From Zygnema cylindricum (lineage: Eukaryota > Streptophyta > Zygnematophyceae > Zygnematales > Zygnemataceae): a stretch of DNA of 64,000 nt. The stretch spans positions 234,001 through 298,000 of the forward strand of contig JBBHKE010001855.1 in assembly GCA_037447655.1 (NCBI GenBank). Reading direction: 5' to 3'. Shown here one piece after another: positions 31,960 through 43,495 of this stretch. Position 1 is the first letter of the stretch, and each line of letters begins with the position of its first letter. Both the position numbers and the translations under genes were made by a program. The notes beneath the pieces were generated by a model, which did not search any database, was not told where the DNA came from, and saw only the letters and a list, made by a program, of their open reading frames with translations.

Positions 31960-32990
31960 AGACGATAACAAAAAGTTGCAATAAATAAATAAATCAAAAG
32001 TTGAAAAACAATTGTTCAACTTAAAGTTCTTCCATAAGAGAAGTTTTACTGTATTTTTGGTTTCACCGCATAGCCCCTCAATGTGAAACAAAGTTAAAGA
32101 AAAAAAAAAGAGGGTCAATTTGAAAAATAGGGGCGACTTTTGAAGAATAAAGCCAGCCGCGTGTATAGATCTTGGAAAAGATGCTCAAGGTTTGAAAAAT
32201 AAAGAGAGGCTCATGGTTACATCTTAGAAATACAAATTGAAACATAAGGGCAAGAACATGTTTCCATATTGAAAAGTAAAGGCTCGAGCTTTCACAAAAA
32301 TAAAGATAGGCACATATCTACAATTTAGAAAGCCAATAAAAGGTGGTGCAAAATGTGCGAAACCTACTTGCCAATCTCGAGATCTCATGGAGATCATCAA
32401 TTGTTGTCGGCCTGATTTTGCTTATTTGCTGAAGTGTACTCGTACTAGGTTACGTCATATAGCAGTGGATGACATGGCAGCGGACAAAGTAGGAGAGAAG
32501 ACAAATGCAAAAAAGGACAAGGTAAAGAAAAACAAGTGTATTTCTTAATTGTATTGAATAATACAAAGCAGTAGTTTAAGTAGAAGAGTGAAAGTCACGA
32601 GTGTGACCTTTCAGGTTCCAATGAGCTTGAGTGACTATGAAAGGTCACTTGGTTCAATTGCCGAAAGGGCAAAATTAGATCGTTAGGTGTAAGTGAAAAA
32701 TAAAAATCAGATCTGCTGTCAAGAAATATACAGACTGAAGTGTGCTCTTCTAAAAAGCGCCAAGAGTAGAAAACAGAGATAGTAAAACTGAAACTAAAAC
32801 ATAAACTTAAAGAACAAAGACTGAGCTAAAATAGAAATCCAAGGATTAGACTGCTCTGATTAGCTAGATAACGTGGCTAGATAACGTGAACTACTGTAGA
32901 CTTTGATGCAGTATGTCAGCATTTTATTCAACAAAAAGTTGAAATTAAAAGAAAGGAGGAAAGAGAGTCAGATTCAGCTCTTTCTGTCAA
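31960..32990. other. No gene recognised; A-rich decayed sequence
   Basis: Could hold the decayed leader and gag N-terminus of the copia element whose zinc knuckles begin near 33030, but no frame is convincing. A duplicated tagctagataacgtg word occurs at 32864-32888. Confidence 0.4.
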
Positions 32991-33009
32991 AAGCAAATAG
33001 TCGGTAAAA

Positions 33010-35325
33010 CGCACTATGCCAGTAACTGTTTGTGCTATATGTGGCAAAACCAATCATCAAACTGCTTATTGTAGATTTAAAAAGAAAAAGACTTAAAACT
33101 TCAAGAAAAAGATTGATTGTTATAGTTGTGAAAAACCAGTTCATAAGTCTTTAGTTTGTCATAGTAAAGACAAAAAAAAATAGAACAAACAATCGTTTGC
33201 CATGAACAATCAATATGAGACTAATTTTTTTCTCACACATTCAAATGCTTAGAAAAACAAATGGATTATTGACTATAGAGCGTCACATCATACGTGTAAT
33301 GATAAGTCTATTTTTTCTTCTCTCACAACATTACAAAGTCCTCGACGGATTGTACTAGCAGATGATAAGGTTCTAGAGGCTAGTCTAATGGGCGAGGTTA
33401 AGTTACAACTATATTGTGATATTGGTAGCTATGAAGGGCATCTAATTTTTTTTTATACTTAGCACATTTAAAGCATAACCTTTTCATTGTTTTGCATCCT
33501 GTGAGGCGTGGACTATAAGTCCAATTTGAGAAAAAGAAAAATGAACGATGTGAAATCAAAAGTGAGGGAAAGCTAATCGTTCTCAGATATCTGGAAGGGA
33601 ATCTTTTTGCCCTACGTTTGGATGATGAAGATGCACAGTTGAATTTTAACAAAGAAGCATAAACTTGGAGCTATGGCGTCTACGATTTTGGTCATCTGGG
33701 AGAGCAAAATCTCAAATGACTCATCGAAAAGAAGATAGGTAGAGGACTTGGGGACGTCAACGCTAAAGACAACCTTAAAGTGTGTGAAGGATGTGCTCAA
33801 GGTAATCAAAAAGCTTCATTTTTATAAAGATAGTGAACTAAAAAATAGAAGGAAGCTGGAGGTTATTCATTCTGATTTGAGATGTCGTCACACCTTAAGT
33901 CTTAGGGGTTCTAGATTTTTCATCACTTTTACAGATGAGTGTACTAGAAAAGTATGGGTTTATTTTATGAAATTCAAGGGTGAAGCCCTTGAGAAATTCA
34001 GAGAGTTTATAACCATGCTAGAAAATCGGTAGGAGAGCGGATCCAGCTTTTAAGATTGGATAATGGGGGGAACATACCTCCAATGCTTTAAAAGAAAACT
34101 GCAAAACTTGGGGGATACAGCAAGAATTCAAAGTAGCTTATATTCCGCCACAAAACGGAGTATCAGAAAGACTTAACCAGACTTTGATTGAAATTGCACT
34201 TTGTTTAGTACATAGTGCAAAACCGAATCAACACTTATGGGTTGAAGCTATCCTTACTGCATTTTATTTGGAAAACCTTTTCCAAGTACTTCTTTAAAAG
34301 ATGTTACACCTGAAGAAGCTTGGTCAAGCTTTAAACCAAATGCTAAACATTTTTAAGATTTTGGAAGGAAAACCTTTGTTCACATCCCAGTATAGAATAG
34401 AAAGAAATTTGACAAGAAGAGTTGGATTGGTGTCTTTCTAGGTTATGACATAAATAGAAAAGCTTACATAATTTATGACCCAACAACATAAAAAGGTCAT
34501 GCCTGTCTAGATGTGAATGTGGATGAAGGGAAAAAAAGTAGTTCAGATGTGATAAATAATTTTGAACCTTTCACTATTCCTTTTACCATTCAATAAAAAT
34601 TGGAAAGTCGGTCTCCACAGACACCTGGTACTCTAGGCACAGAACTTGCAGTGGAGCCTTTGTCACCCACACTAATTTCCATTTGAGTTCAGACTTTTAT
34701 CATCCTTAGTGTAATGTCAATTTCTCAATCCTTACCTGTGGAAAAGTTACCAACACCACAACCTTTGAAAAGTACAACCTCTCCAAATTCGATTCAACAA
34801 TCGAGATTGAAGGTAGCCACTCAAATAGTCTCTAATTGGATACGTGCTAAACCAAAATGACTCATTGAAAAAACGGGAGATGTGGGTTTAGCTTATTCTT
34901 TTATGGTGGCATAGGGGAACCGCAAGCCTTTTATAAAGCTTTGAAGACTTCTAATTCTCAGAAATGGAAAGAGGCAATAGAATTAGGATATGACTCATTG
35001 ATCAGAAACAAAATTTGGACCTTAGTAGAACGCCCAAAAGAAAAAAACATTGTGGGGTGTAAATGGGTATTTAAGATTAAAAAGAAGTCATATGGGTTAG
35101 TGGAAAGATATAAAGCGAGGTGGGTAGCTAACGGGCATTCCCAAAAAGAAGGGGTTGATTACACTAAAACTTTCTTATGAGTAGTGAAGTTTAATAGTCT
35201 CAAAAAATTAATAGCCTTAGGGGGAGCAAAGGGTATGTAAATGCATCAACTAGATATCAAAATTGCATTTTTCAATAGGGATTTAGAGGAAAAAGTCTAC
35301 ATGGAATAACCAGAGGGCATGGTAG
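33010..35325 (+). pseudogene. Decayed Ty1/copia gag-pol (distinct lineage)
   Basis: In broken frames: a zinc knuckle CAICGKTNHQTAYC (about 33032-33073), a second CYSCEKPVHKSLVC, a protease with WIIDYRASHHTC (DYRAS in place of the D-S/T-G motif), integrase with IHSDLRCRHTLSLRG (about 33865), FFITFTDECTRKVWVYFMK (33918-33975) and SWIGVFLGYD (34420), then RT start WKEAIELGYDSLIRNKIWTL and NIVGCKWVFKIKKKSYG up to MHQLDIKIAFFNRDLEEKVY (about 35240-35305). It stops there, joined to a gag-like piece. At least a dozen stops. Confidence 0.8.
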
Positions 35326-35339
35326 AAAGTTAGATAATC

Positions 35340-35650
35340 CTAAGGCTATGTGGGATAAATTAAGGATTGTACATGAGCATACTAATTCCTCCAATATTAT
35401 GCAATTAAAGAATAAATTGCTGGACTTTAGTATGGAGAGTGGATATTCTATGGAAACCCATAATAATAGAATGAAAAAGCTTAAGTTACAATTTGCCATA
35501 GTCGGCACAAAACTGAATGATGATGATTTCATCCTCACAGTGTTTAGGTCATTGCCATCACAATATGCCATGATGATCATACCTTAGAAAAGTCAACCTG
35601 GAATGCCAGTTTGCGTTACTAATAAAGACGAAGCTAGCTTGAAGATTCTA
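35340..35650 (+). pseudogene. copia gag fragment (UBN2-like)
   Basis: Frame NPKAMWDKLRIVHEHTNSSN, then SMETHNNRMKKLKLQFAIVG, then LNDDDFILTVFRSLPSQYAM: the mid-region of copia capsid proteins. It directly follows an RT fragment, so the order is not colinear with any one element. A stop ends it at 35587 with a related frame to ~35650. Confidence 0.65.
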
Positions 35651-35654
35651 ACAA

Positions 35655-36859
35655 AAGAATAATTTTGACACCTTTCCTCTTGGTTACAATCGAAGGCCAA
35701 AGTTGGAGAGATGGTGTTCAAACTGAGGGTTGGCAAGAGCCTTTGTGAGGAAGTTGGCCACCTGCTTGGAGGTGGGACATTAAGAAAACGTGATAGTGCC
35801 TGCAGCAATGGCGTCTCGCGTAAAGTGAAATTGAATGTCAATATGCTTTGTTTAGCGGTGTTGTACTAGGTTGTCCATAAGGGCCAAGGAACCTTGGGAG
35901 TCGCTGAAACTTACATGGCAGAGGGTTGCGGAAACTAAAGATTGGAGAGGAGAAAGCGTAACTAGATAGCCTCCTTGGTTGCATGAGTTGTAGCCATATA
36001 TTTTGATTCGGTTGAGGAAAGAGCGACGGTTGGTTGCTTTTTGGAAGCCTAGGAAATGAGGGCGCCATTGAGAGAGAAACATACACCTGTAATGGAGCGC
36101 TGAGAATCGAGATCCCCCTCCAGTGTGCATCACAAAAGCCAACCAGCTCGGGGGAGGATGGGCCGGTGAACATGATTTTGAGGGATTTGGTCCCTTAAAG
36201 ATATTGTAGAACCCTTTTGGCAGGAAGAAGGAGAGCTGGCGAAAGATTAGACACAAATTGACTGAGCTGGCCAACGGCTACTGCGATGTCCAGGCGTGTG
36301 CTAGTCATGGCATACATTAGACTCCCTACAATGGACTTATACATCTCATGGATTGCTCCAGAGACAGGCCCACCGGAGTGTTTAATAAGTTTGACATTGG
36401 ACTCCAAAAGAGTGGAGATTGGGTTGCAGTTTGATATGGAAAATCTGGCTAGGATGTCTGTGATATATTTTTCTTGGGGCAAATATAAGGTTTTGGAGGG
36501 TCGGTTTAGACCGACAAAAAAACCAAGACAATATTCAACCTCTCATAAGTTAGCCATGGAGAATTGGAGGTTGAGCATGGTTTTTACTAGGTTGATGAGG
36601 GGAAGTGAGGCGTTGGGCAAGAGAAGGTCATCGACATAGATAACTAGAATTACTATAGACTCTGCATTAAAATCTGCATCAAGTATGTTGAAGCCCACCT
36701 TGAGAAGAACAGCCTCCATGTGCTTGTTCCAAACGCGAGGCGCCTGTTTAAGGCCGTAGAGAGATTTGAGCAACTTGCAGACAAGGTGTTCGGTGCCTAG
36801 TGCAACATAACCTTCTGGCTGGCGGAGAAAGATTTCCTTGCTTAATGAGCCATAGAGGA
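35655..36859 (-). pseudogene. copia RT and RNase H, minus strand, truncated by LTR X2
   Basis: Minus-strand frames: [35 protein letters not shown], catalytic VIYVDDLLL (about 36640), KYITDILARFSISNCNPIST, MYKSIVGSLMYAMTSTRLDI, then RNase H LVGFCDAHWRG and the KYMATTHATKEAI-type segment in shifted frames. RT is a different lineage from elements A, B and N. It is cut at 36859/36860 exactly where LTR X2 begins, so the LTR inserted into this RT; five bases left of the joint read GAGGA. Confidence 0.8.
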
Positions 36860-38044
36860 TGTTCAAATTTTAGTATTTTCTAGGTCTAGAGATTGTAAAA
36901 TAAAAGGCAAAAAGGTGATAGTGACAACCTGCTTCTAACTCTTCTCTCAAGTCCCCACACTTGTCGCAGTCACTGAAAACTAGAAGAGGAGTAAGAGCCA
37001 TGGCTGCCTAGGCTCTCCAAAGAGGACAGGAAGGCCAATTTTCATAGAGTTATAAAAGTTCAGACAGACCCAGCATTTGATCGTGGTACCTGCCGTAAGT
37101 CAGATTAGCAGCGAGCTTTATCCTAAGAGTCTAACACCAGTGCTAGGATATATGGAGTTTGATACATATATAAATAGTTACACGCAGGCTAGTTCGTTTA
37201 ACGGGAAATATATACGTAGTGTATAGATACACTTTTAGATATATACGGAGTACGTTTTTATGTATTATATGAAACGGATACCGCACATTTATTTCGACCA
37301 CGAAACAAAAACCGCTCCTATATTTTCAACCACTAAAAATGTCCACTTTTGATAGAATGGCCACGATTGGAGTCGCGATCGCGGAATATGTATTTTTGGC
37401 GTTTTACGGTCATCGCCACGTCAAAAGACACGTGGCGCGTCAACATTTGATCGCGATAAATCTGGAGTTAACAGGAACAAATTCGGTAATGACATGTGTC
37501 GATATTTCGGCCATGTAGTACGATGGCCGTACAGAAAGTACACCGGTCATTGTACTTTTCTGTACGACACAGTAATGTGATTGGTGTTGTACGTCTAAAA
37601 TAGAGTTTTGAGAGAGATAAGACTTAGAAATTTTAGTAGGTAGCCGCCTCTCTCTGAGAGAGCTCTTGTACAAAAGGTCAACTTTGACCCTCCATAACTT
37701 ATTGCTCAGGGGAGCAAATTCAAAGATTCTTTTTACTGCGGACTCAAGGGAGTCCAGGCTACATAGAGGTATAGTCGATTAGAGTGTATGCATGCTAGGG
37801 TGGTTGTGTTTCTAAGGGAAAGTCAAAATAGGGAATGTTATCCAAAAGTCATCTTCTAACTTTGCATTATGTGGTGGAACTGAGCACACAGAAATTATAA
37901 TTTCACAGTGGTGAACCAATAATGGGGTTCTTATTGTCAAGGGGTGGATCATTTGGGTTTTTAATCAACTTGAAGTCGGCACTATTTAGATAAGCTTATT
38001 CTGACTTGCCTACTTTGAGGACCAATAGAGTTCTTAGAGTTTCA
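36860..38044 (+). repeat. LTR X2 (copia family X)
   Basis: Starts TGTTCAAATTTTAG (36860), ends AGAGTTTCA (38044), 1185 bp. It contains the antisense tRNA-like block (37072-37127), an inverted repeat with GTACAGAAAGTACA and TGTACTTTTCTGTAC arms (about 37529-37564), a degenerate core AAGACTTAG (about 37619-37627) and GGTCAACTTTGACC (37676-37689). X-family gag begins five bases after it, so it is a 5' LTR. Confidence 0.78.
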
Positions 38045-38048
38045 GGTT

Positions 38049-38369
38049 ATGGGCCCACCATCTAGGGTGCTTATGTTTGATTGAACAGACTTCACTTATT
38101 TGGAGTTCACAATGGAGGGATTGCTTTTCGAAAAGCACTTATGGGGAATTGTTTTGGGACAAGTGAGGTGTTTGTCCCCACGTTTTGGAGGAACTCACTA
38201 TGGAGAATCACCTAGGGCTTTCTTGAAAACCAACTCGAGCAAGGATGCAACGAAAGGTGAAGGGAAAATCATTACCATGGAAGGGGGAAAACGGGAGATG
38301 GAAAAAGGGACACTGATGGTGAGTGGAGCTAGTGTAACAGAGTTACGGAATTGGGTACTTAGTGGCTAG
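38049..38369 (+). pseudogene. copia family X gag, N-terminal fragment
   Basis: Begins ATGGGCCCACC at 38049, four bases after the LTR, as does the copy at 63090. It encodes MGPPSRVLMFD then a stop where the intact copy continues NGTGFIYW, and EKHLWGIVLGQ. The frame runs to a stop at 38367-38369 and is then lost. A C-terminal gag piece with the matching zinc knuckle reappears at 40300, after gypsy sequence. Confidence 0.7.
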
Positions 38370-38384
38370 GGCTAGGCTGCTATA

Positions 38385-38507
38385 GTTGCGATTTCAGAGC
38401 AGCGCAGTTGCGGTTCCAGACCAGCGCAGCATAGCAGCATAGCAACTTAGCGGCGTAGCAACTTAGTAGCGCAGCAGCGTAGCAGCGCAGCATAGCAACG
38501 CCGCAGA
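38385..38507 (+). repeat. GCAGCATAGCA-type short tandem repeats
   Basis: Repeats of 9-11 bases such as GCGCAGCATAGCA and GGCGTAGCAACTTA. A related block occurs at 45495-45545. Lies between the copia gag fragment and the gypsy LTR. Confidence 0.7.
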
Positions 38508-38815
38508 ATGTAGATTGAGCTGTATAGTTCTAGAAGGAAGTTTTGGATAGATCTCGGTTGACCGTGAAGGTCCACGTGTACAGCTGTATAGTACTAGGTT
38601 GACTAGCAGTTAGTTAGTTTAAATAGTCGAGTAAGACCTAGTGAATGACACCTCAAGTAGACCTACACAGTTAGCGCAACCTTGTACTCTCTTTCAAGTA
38701 ATAAAGCCCAACCTTGTCTGTGAGTTCTGTGTGCTCCTGCTGTTGCTACGGGGAGATCCTTGGTGTTTCCGCTGTGCAGTGTGACGTGTTGTGGTGTATT
38801 GTTGCCTCTTTTACA
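38508..38815 (+). repeat. Ty3/gypsy LTR (5')
   Basis: Proposed from TGTAGATTGAGC (38513) to TTTTACA (38815), about 300 bp. The right end is fixed by the adjoining primer-binding site. AATAAA at 38699-38704 is a likely polyadenylation signal. The left end is less certain. Confidence 0.55.
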
Positions 38816-38816
38816 C

Positions 38817-38830
38817 TGGTATCGGAGTTG
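38817..38830 (+). other. Primer-binding site (initiator tRNA-Met type)
   Basis: TGGTATCGGAGTTG, one base after the LTR end. It matches the usual TGGTATCAGAG complement of initiator tRNA-Met 3' end except at one position. It marks the following gag as an LTR retrotransposon. Confidence 0.8.
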
Positions 38831-38849
38831 TTACCCGTGACTCGACAGC

Positions 38850-39660
38850 ATGGATGAACACGGCGTATCCACTACAGAAATGTTGGCGCAAGTTCTTAGG
38901 GAGTTGGAAAGTGTGAGATTACAGAACGCGCAGCTAAGTAACACCGTTGCAGCCTTGGAGTCTCGTCTAGGGGAGCGACCTCATGGAGGCATAGAGAGAG
39001 ACTACAGGAGACCAAAATTAAGGCTTCCCGATGAGTTTGACCCTGCAAGACACAAAAACCTTGACTCATGGCTATTCTCCGTGGCGAACTATCTCGAGAA
39101 TTTTCCTAGCCTATCGGATCGTGAGAAGATTCACTACGTGGGTGGTCTTCTTAAAGGGGCAACGGGGGCTTGGTGGAGAATATTGGTAGAGGACGAAGAG
39201 TTACCGACCGTCTGGGCGCTCTTCGTTCAACTCCTCCGCGACACTTGGCAGCCCGTCAACACGATTAATGCGGCGAGAGATAAGATCGCAGTATTGAAGC
39301 AATGAACTTCAGTGATGGAGTTTACGCAGCGGTTCTTGGAGTGTAAAGTTCAAATACCCACGATGACGGAGGATGAAGTCGTGGATCGCTTCGTGAAGGG
39401 GCTTAAGTCGTTTATTTGTAGAGATGTGGAAAAATGGCTTGCTCGGGAAAGCACGACTCCTCCTCTCTCGGCAATCATCCAGTTTGCGGAGCGGACCGAT
39501 TCGTTCGACTTTAACCTCCGGAGACCTTATCACTACGGGTCCAGCAGTAGCGGAGGAAACCGACGAGATGAAGGTCCAACCCCCATGGAGCTCGGCGCAA
39601 TTAATGAGGATAAGAAAGCGGTCAACGTCCTGCAAAAAAAAGAAGAAAAACACCAAGACT
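38850..39660 (+). pseudogene. Ty3/gypsy gag (capsid)
   Basis: ATG at 38850, 20 bases after the primer site. A coiled-coil-like start (LRELESVRLQNAQLSNTVAA), then the retrotransposon gag domain (DSWLFSVANYLENF, GGLLKGATGAWWRILVEDEE, TWQPVNTINAARDKIAVLKQ). One in-frame TGA at 39303-39305 (probably from CGA) interrupts it. The frame continues SVMEFTQRFLECKVQIP, DEVVDRFVKGLKSFICRDV to a stop at 39660. An A8 run at 39634-39641 lies where the next frame (+1) takes over. Otherwise remarkably intact compared with neighbours. Confidence 0.82.
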
Positions 39661-40230
39661 AAGACTTATGACTTGTCCTCCGAGGAAATCCAGCGGAGAA
39701 GGCAAAATGGCCTGTGCTTCTTGTGCGGTTCTCCAGATCATATGGCTCGAGAGTGTCCAAAACGGAAAGTTCCCAAAAAGGGAAAACTTACCATTATGAG
39801 GTTAGTCGGTGAAGGAGGAGACCCTTTGATATTTCGGGGTCAAATAGGAGTGAGTGCAGCTAACTTCATGGTGGACTCTGGAGCATCGGGGAACTTCATT
39901 AACGAGGCGATGGTGAAAAGGTTGAAACTTCCTCTTGTGGTACTAAATGATCATCAGTCGGTACAATTGGCGGACGGAAGTTCCTTATCCATTACCCATC
40001 GTACCTCGTGGTTACACGTCGGCATTGGGAAATTTCGATGGTACGACACGCTTCATGTATTACCTCTTGGGGACCATGAGGTAATCTTAGGGAAGCCGTG
40101 GCTGCAAAAATGGAATCCGACAATTGATTGGAGAAGTGGCGCCATGAGAGTAAAGAAAGGTGAAGAAGAGTTCGAGGTAAAAGCGGGAGCGGCTGGTAAG
40201 GGAGCGGAAGAGGGACTCGCGGAGGCATGA
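39661..40230 (+). CDS. Ty3/gypsy zinc knuckle and aspartic protease
   Basis: In the +1 frame relative to gag, open at 39424-40230 but coding-like from about 39640. Zinc knuckle CFLCGSPDHMARECPKRK (about 39717-39770), protease with MVDSGASGNFINEAMVKRLK (catalytic DSGAS at about 39871-39885), LADGSSLSI and the C-terminal LGKPWLQKWNPTIDW typical of gypsy proteases. It ends at 40230 with no RT, RNase H, integrase or 3' LTR following, so only the 5' third of the element is present. Confidence 0.8.
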   Translation, partial: KTYDLSSEEIQRRRQNGLCFLCGSPDHMARECPKRKVPKKGKLTIMRLVGEGGDPLIFRGQIGVSAANFMVDSGASGNFINEAMVKRLKLPLVVLNDHQSVQLADGSSLSITHRTSWLHVGIGKFRWYDTLHVLPLGDHEVILGKPWLQKWNPTIDWRSGAMRVKKGEEEFEVKAGAAGKGAEEGLAEA

Positions 40231-40231
40231 T

Positions 40232-40759
40232 GAGAGGAAGAAAGAAAAAGCTAAACCATACCGGAACTCTGGTGGAAAGAGAGGGAGAGGAAAAGAAAGG
40301 GGAGCTTCGAAAGGAGGGGTTTGCTTCTTTTGTAGGGAACCAGGTCACTATATGGAGGAATGGACTTGTTAGGAAGAACTTAGAAGTTGGAACGTGGATG
40401 AGGAGGAATAAGAGGAAGAGGAGAAAGAGGATGAAGATATTTTGGAGCTTCTTCACATCGGTAGTATAGGGGAAAGAGAAAAGCACACAGAAATTCCACG
40501 AACGCAACAGTGTGCTTTTGAAGGTATAAGGGGATTAAAGAGAGAGGGGAAACTTGAGGGAGTTCAAAATAAAGAGGATATTTTCATAGATATTTCGGAA
40601 ACAGATACCTGGTCGCAAAGGGGAACTTCAACAGATACCAAGGATAGGGGAGAAAAAGAATATTTAATGAAAGGCTTAGGGGAGGAGAAATATTTTTTTG
40701 AAATAAAAAAAGAAAGTGATAGTGGAAAGAATTCCATGGGAAAAAGTGAGGAAAGCTAA
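40232..40759 (+). pseudogene. copia family X gag, C-terminal fragment
   Basis: A zinc knuckle CFFCREPGHYMEEWTC (about 40324-40371) resembles CHFCKKPGHYMA at the end of the window. A Lys/Arg/Gly-rich stretch precedes it, an acidic stretch and stop follow. A later open frame (40442-40759) is Glu/Lys-rich with no known domain. Together with 38049-38369 it suggests gypsy sequence lies within an X-type gag, though no TSD was found. Confidence 0.6.
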
Positions 40760-40908
40760 GAAAATGGGGTAATTATCATGAATAAAAGTATGAGTAACAA
40801 TTGTTGTTATCGCTAAGAGAATTCCATGGGAAAGAGTGAGGAAAGTTAAGAAAATGAGGTAATTATCATGAATAAAAGTATGAGTAACATTTGTTGTTAT
40901 CGCTAACG
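40730..40908 (+). repeat. ~90-bp tandem duplication seeding the minisatellite
   Basis: GAATTCCATGGGAAA..GTGAGGAAAG..TATGAGTAACA occurs at 40730-40818 and 40819-40908. Each unit ends with TAACAATTGTTGTTATCGCTAA or a close relative (AACAATTGTTGTTATCGCTA), which is the sequence multiplied in the following array. Confidence 0.8.
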
Positions 40909-43495
40909 GATTATGTAAGTTAGGTAACAATATCTGTTAGCTCTAACAATTTGTGTAATTTAGATAACAATTCATGTTAGTGCTAAGAGTTTGTGTAAGT
41001 TAAGTAACATTTCTTTTAACGCTAACAGTTTGTGTAATGTAGATAACAATTCTTGTTATCACTAACACTTTGTGTAATTTAGATAACAATTTCTGATAGC
41101 GTTACAAGTTTCTGTAAGTTGGATAACAAGTACTGTAAGAGCTAACAGTTTATGTAAGTTAGATCACAATCTGTTAGCGGAAACGGTTTGTGTAAGTTAG
41201 GTAACAATTCATGTTAGCGCTAACAGTTTGTGTAATTTAGATAACAATTCTTATTATCCCTATTTGTTTGCCTAAATTAGGTAACAATTCTTGTTAGCGC
41301 TAACATTTGTGTAAGCTAGGTAACAATTTTTGATAGCGCTAACAATTTGTGTAATTTAGGTAACAATTCCCGTTAGCGAAAGCAGTTTGTGTAAGTTATG
41401 TAACAATTTATATTAGCGCTAACAGCTTGTGTAATTTAGGTAACAATTCATGTTAGCGCTAACAATTTGTGTAATTTAGTGAACAATTCTTCTTATAGCT
41501 AACAGTTTGCATAAATTAGGTAACAATTCTTGTTAGCGGTAACAGTTTGTGTAATGTAGATAAAAAAATTTGTTATCGCTAGCAGTTTGTGTAATTTAGA
41601 TAACAATTTCTATTAGCTCTAACAGTTTGTGTAAGTGGATAACAATTCCTGTTAGCACTAACAGTTTATGTAAATTAGATAACAATTCTTGTTAGCGTTA
41701 ACAGTTTGTGTAAGTTAGGTAAAAAAAATTGTTAGCGCTAACAGTTTGTGTAAGTTAGGTAACAGTTTTTGTTAGCGATAACATTTTATGTATGTTAGGT
41801 CACATTTCTTATTTGCGCTAATAGTTTGTGTAAGTTAGGTAACAATTCTTGTTATCGCTAACAGTTTGTGTAAGCTAGGTAACAATTCATGTTATTGCTA
41901 ACAGTTTGTGTGAGTTGGATAACAATTCTTGTTAGCGCTCACAGTTTGTGTAATTTAGATAACAATTATTGTTATCGCTATTAGTTTGCGTAAAATAATC
42001 AAAATTCTTGTTTCCTCTAATAGTTTGTGTAATTTTTATAACAATTCTTGTTAGCGCTAACAATTTGAGTAAGTTAGGTAACAATTCTTCTTAGCGCCAA
42101 CAGTTTGCGTAAATTAGGTAACAACTCCTGTTAGCGCTAACAGTTTGTGTAATTTAATTAACTATACTTGTTTTCGCTACCAGTTTGTGTAATTATTATA
42201 ACAATTCTTGTTACCGCTAACAATTTGTGTAAGTTAGATAACAATTCATGTTAGCGCTAACAATTTGTGTAAATTAGGTAACATTTCTTGTTAGCGCTAA
42301 CAGTTTGTGTAATTATCATAATAATTCCTGTTAGCGCTAACAGTTTGAGTAAGTTGGATAACAATTCCTGTAATCGCTTACAGTTTGTGTAAGTTGGATA
42401 ACAATTCCTGTTTGTGCTAACAGTTTATGCAAGTTAGATAACAATTCATTTTAGCTTTAACATTTTGTGTAATTCAGATAACAATTCCTGTTAGCGCTAA
42501 TAGTTTGTGTAAGTTAAGTAACAATTCATGTTAGCTCGAACAGTTTGTGTAAATTAGGTAACAATTCTTGTTAGAGCTAACAGTTTGTGTAAGTTAGATA
42601 ACAAATCTTATTATCGCTAACAGTTTGTGTAAGTTGGATAACAATTCTTGTTAGCGCTTATAGTTTGTGTAATTTAGATAAAAATTATTTTATCGCTAAC
42701 AGTTTGTGTAATTTAGATAACAATTCCTGTTAGCTTTTATAGTTTGTGTGAGTTGGATAACAATTCTTGTTAGCGCTAACAGTTTATGTAAGCTAGGTAA
42801 CAATTCTTGTTAGCGCTAACAGTTTGTGTAGTTTAGATAACAATTCCTATAAGCGCTAACATTTTGTGTAATTTAGATACTAATTCTTGTTTATTTTAAC
42901 AATTTTCGTAAATTAGGTAAAAAAATTGTTACCGCTAACAGTTTGTGTGAGTTAGGTAAAAATTCATGTTAGCGCTAAAGGTTGTGTAATTTAGATAAAA
43001 ATTATTTATCGCTAACTGTTTGTGTCATTTAGATAACAATTTCTGTTAGCTCTATGAGTTTGTGTAAGTTGGATAACATTTATTGTTATCAGTAACAGTT
43101 TGTCTAAGTTAGGTAACAATTCTTGTTAGCGCTAACAGTTTGTGTACGATAGGTAACAATTTTTGTTAGCGCTAACAGTTTGTGTAAGTTGGATAGCAAA
43201 TCCTGTTAGCGCTAATATTTTGTGTAAGTTGGATAATAATTTCTGTTAGCACTAACAGTTTGCGTAAATTATGTAACAATTCCTGTTATCGGTAACAATT
43301 TGTTTAATTTAGATAACAATTCTTGTTAGCGCTAACAGTTTGTGTAAGTTAGGTAACAGTTTTTGTTAGAGCTAACAGTTTCTGTAAGTTAGGTCAAATT
43401 TCTTGTTAACGCTAACAGTTTGTGTAATTGAGATAACAATTCATGTTAGAGCTAACATTTTTTATATGTCAAGTAACAATTCCTGTTAGCGCTAA
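40795..43495 (+). repeat. 40-bp palindromic minisatellite, main array (~67 units)
   Basis: Consensus unit in two parts: GTTAGCGCTAACAGTTTGTG and TAAGTTAGGTAACAATTCTT. The joint of units creates the perfect 14-bp palindrome TGTTAGCGCTAACA. Units are degenerate (70-95 percent) but the period is steady. No coding capacity. The array is cut on the right at a GCTAA (43491-43495) by a copia fragment and resumes at 56453. Confidence 0.95.

Noticed and set aside
30542-31963. Complete 5-bp target duplication for LTR X1 (AAAAC at 30761 versus AAGAC at 31959)
   Set aside because: One mismatch in five A-rich bases, and the left end is duplicated; not strong enough to claim.
40795-43495. CRISPR-like array
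   Set aside because: Contiguous 40-bp tandem units without unique spacers, in a eukaryotic retroelement context, with no cas genes.
40795-43495. Bacterial LacI/GntR-type operator (TGTTAGCGCTAACA resembles such sites)
   Set aside because: Host is eukaryotic; resemblance to a bacterial operator is likely coincidental for a short perfect palindrome.
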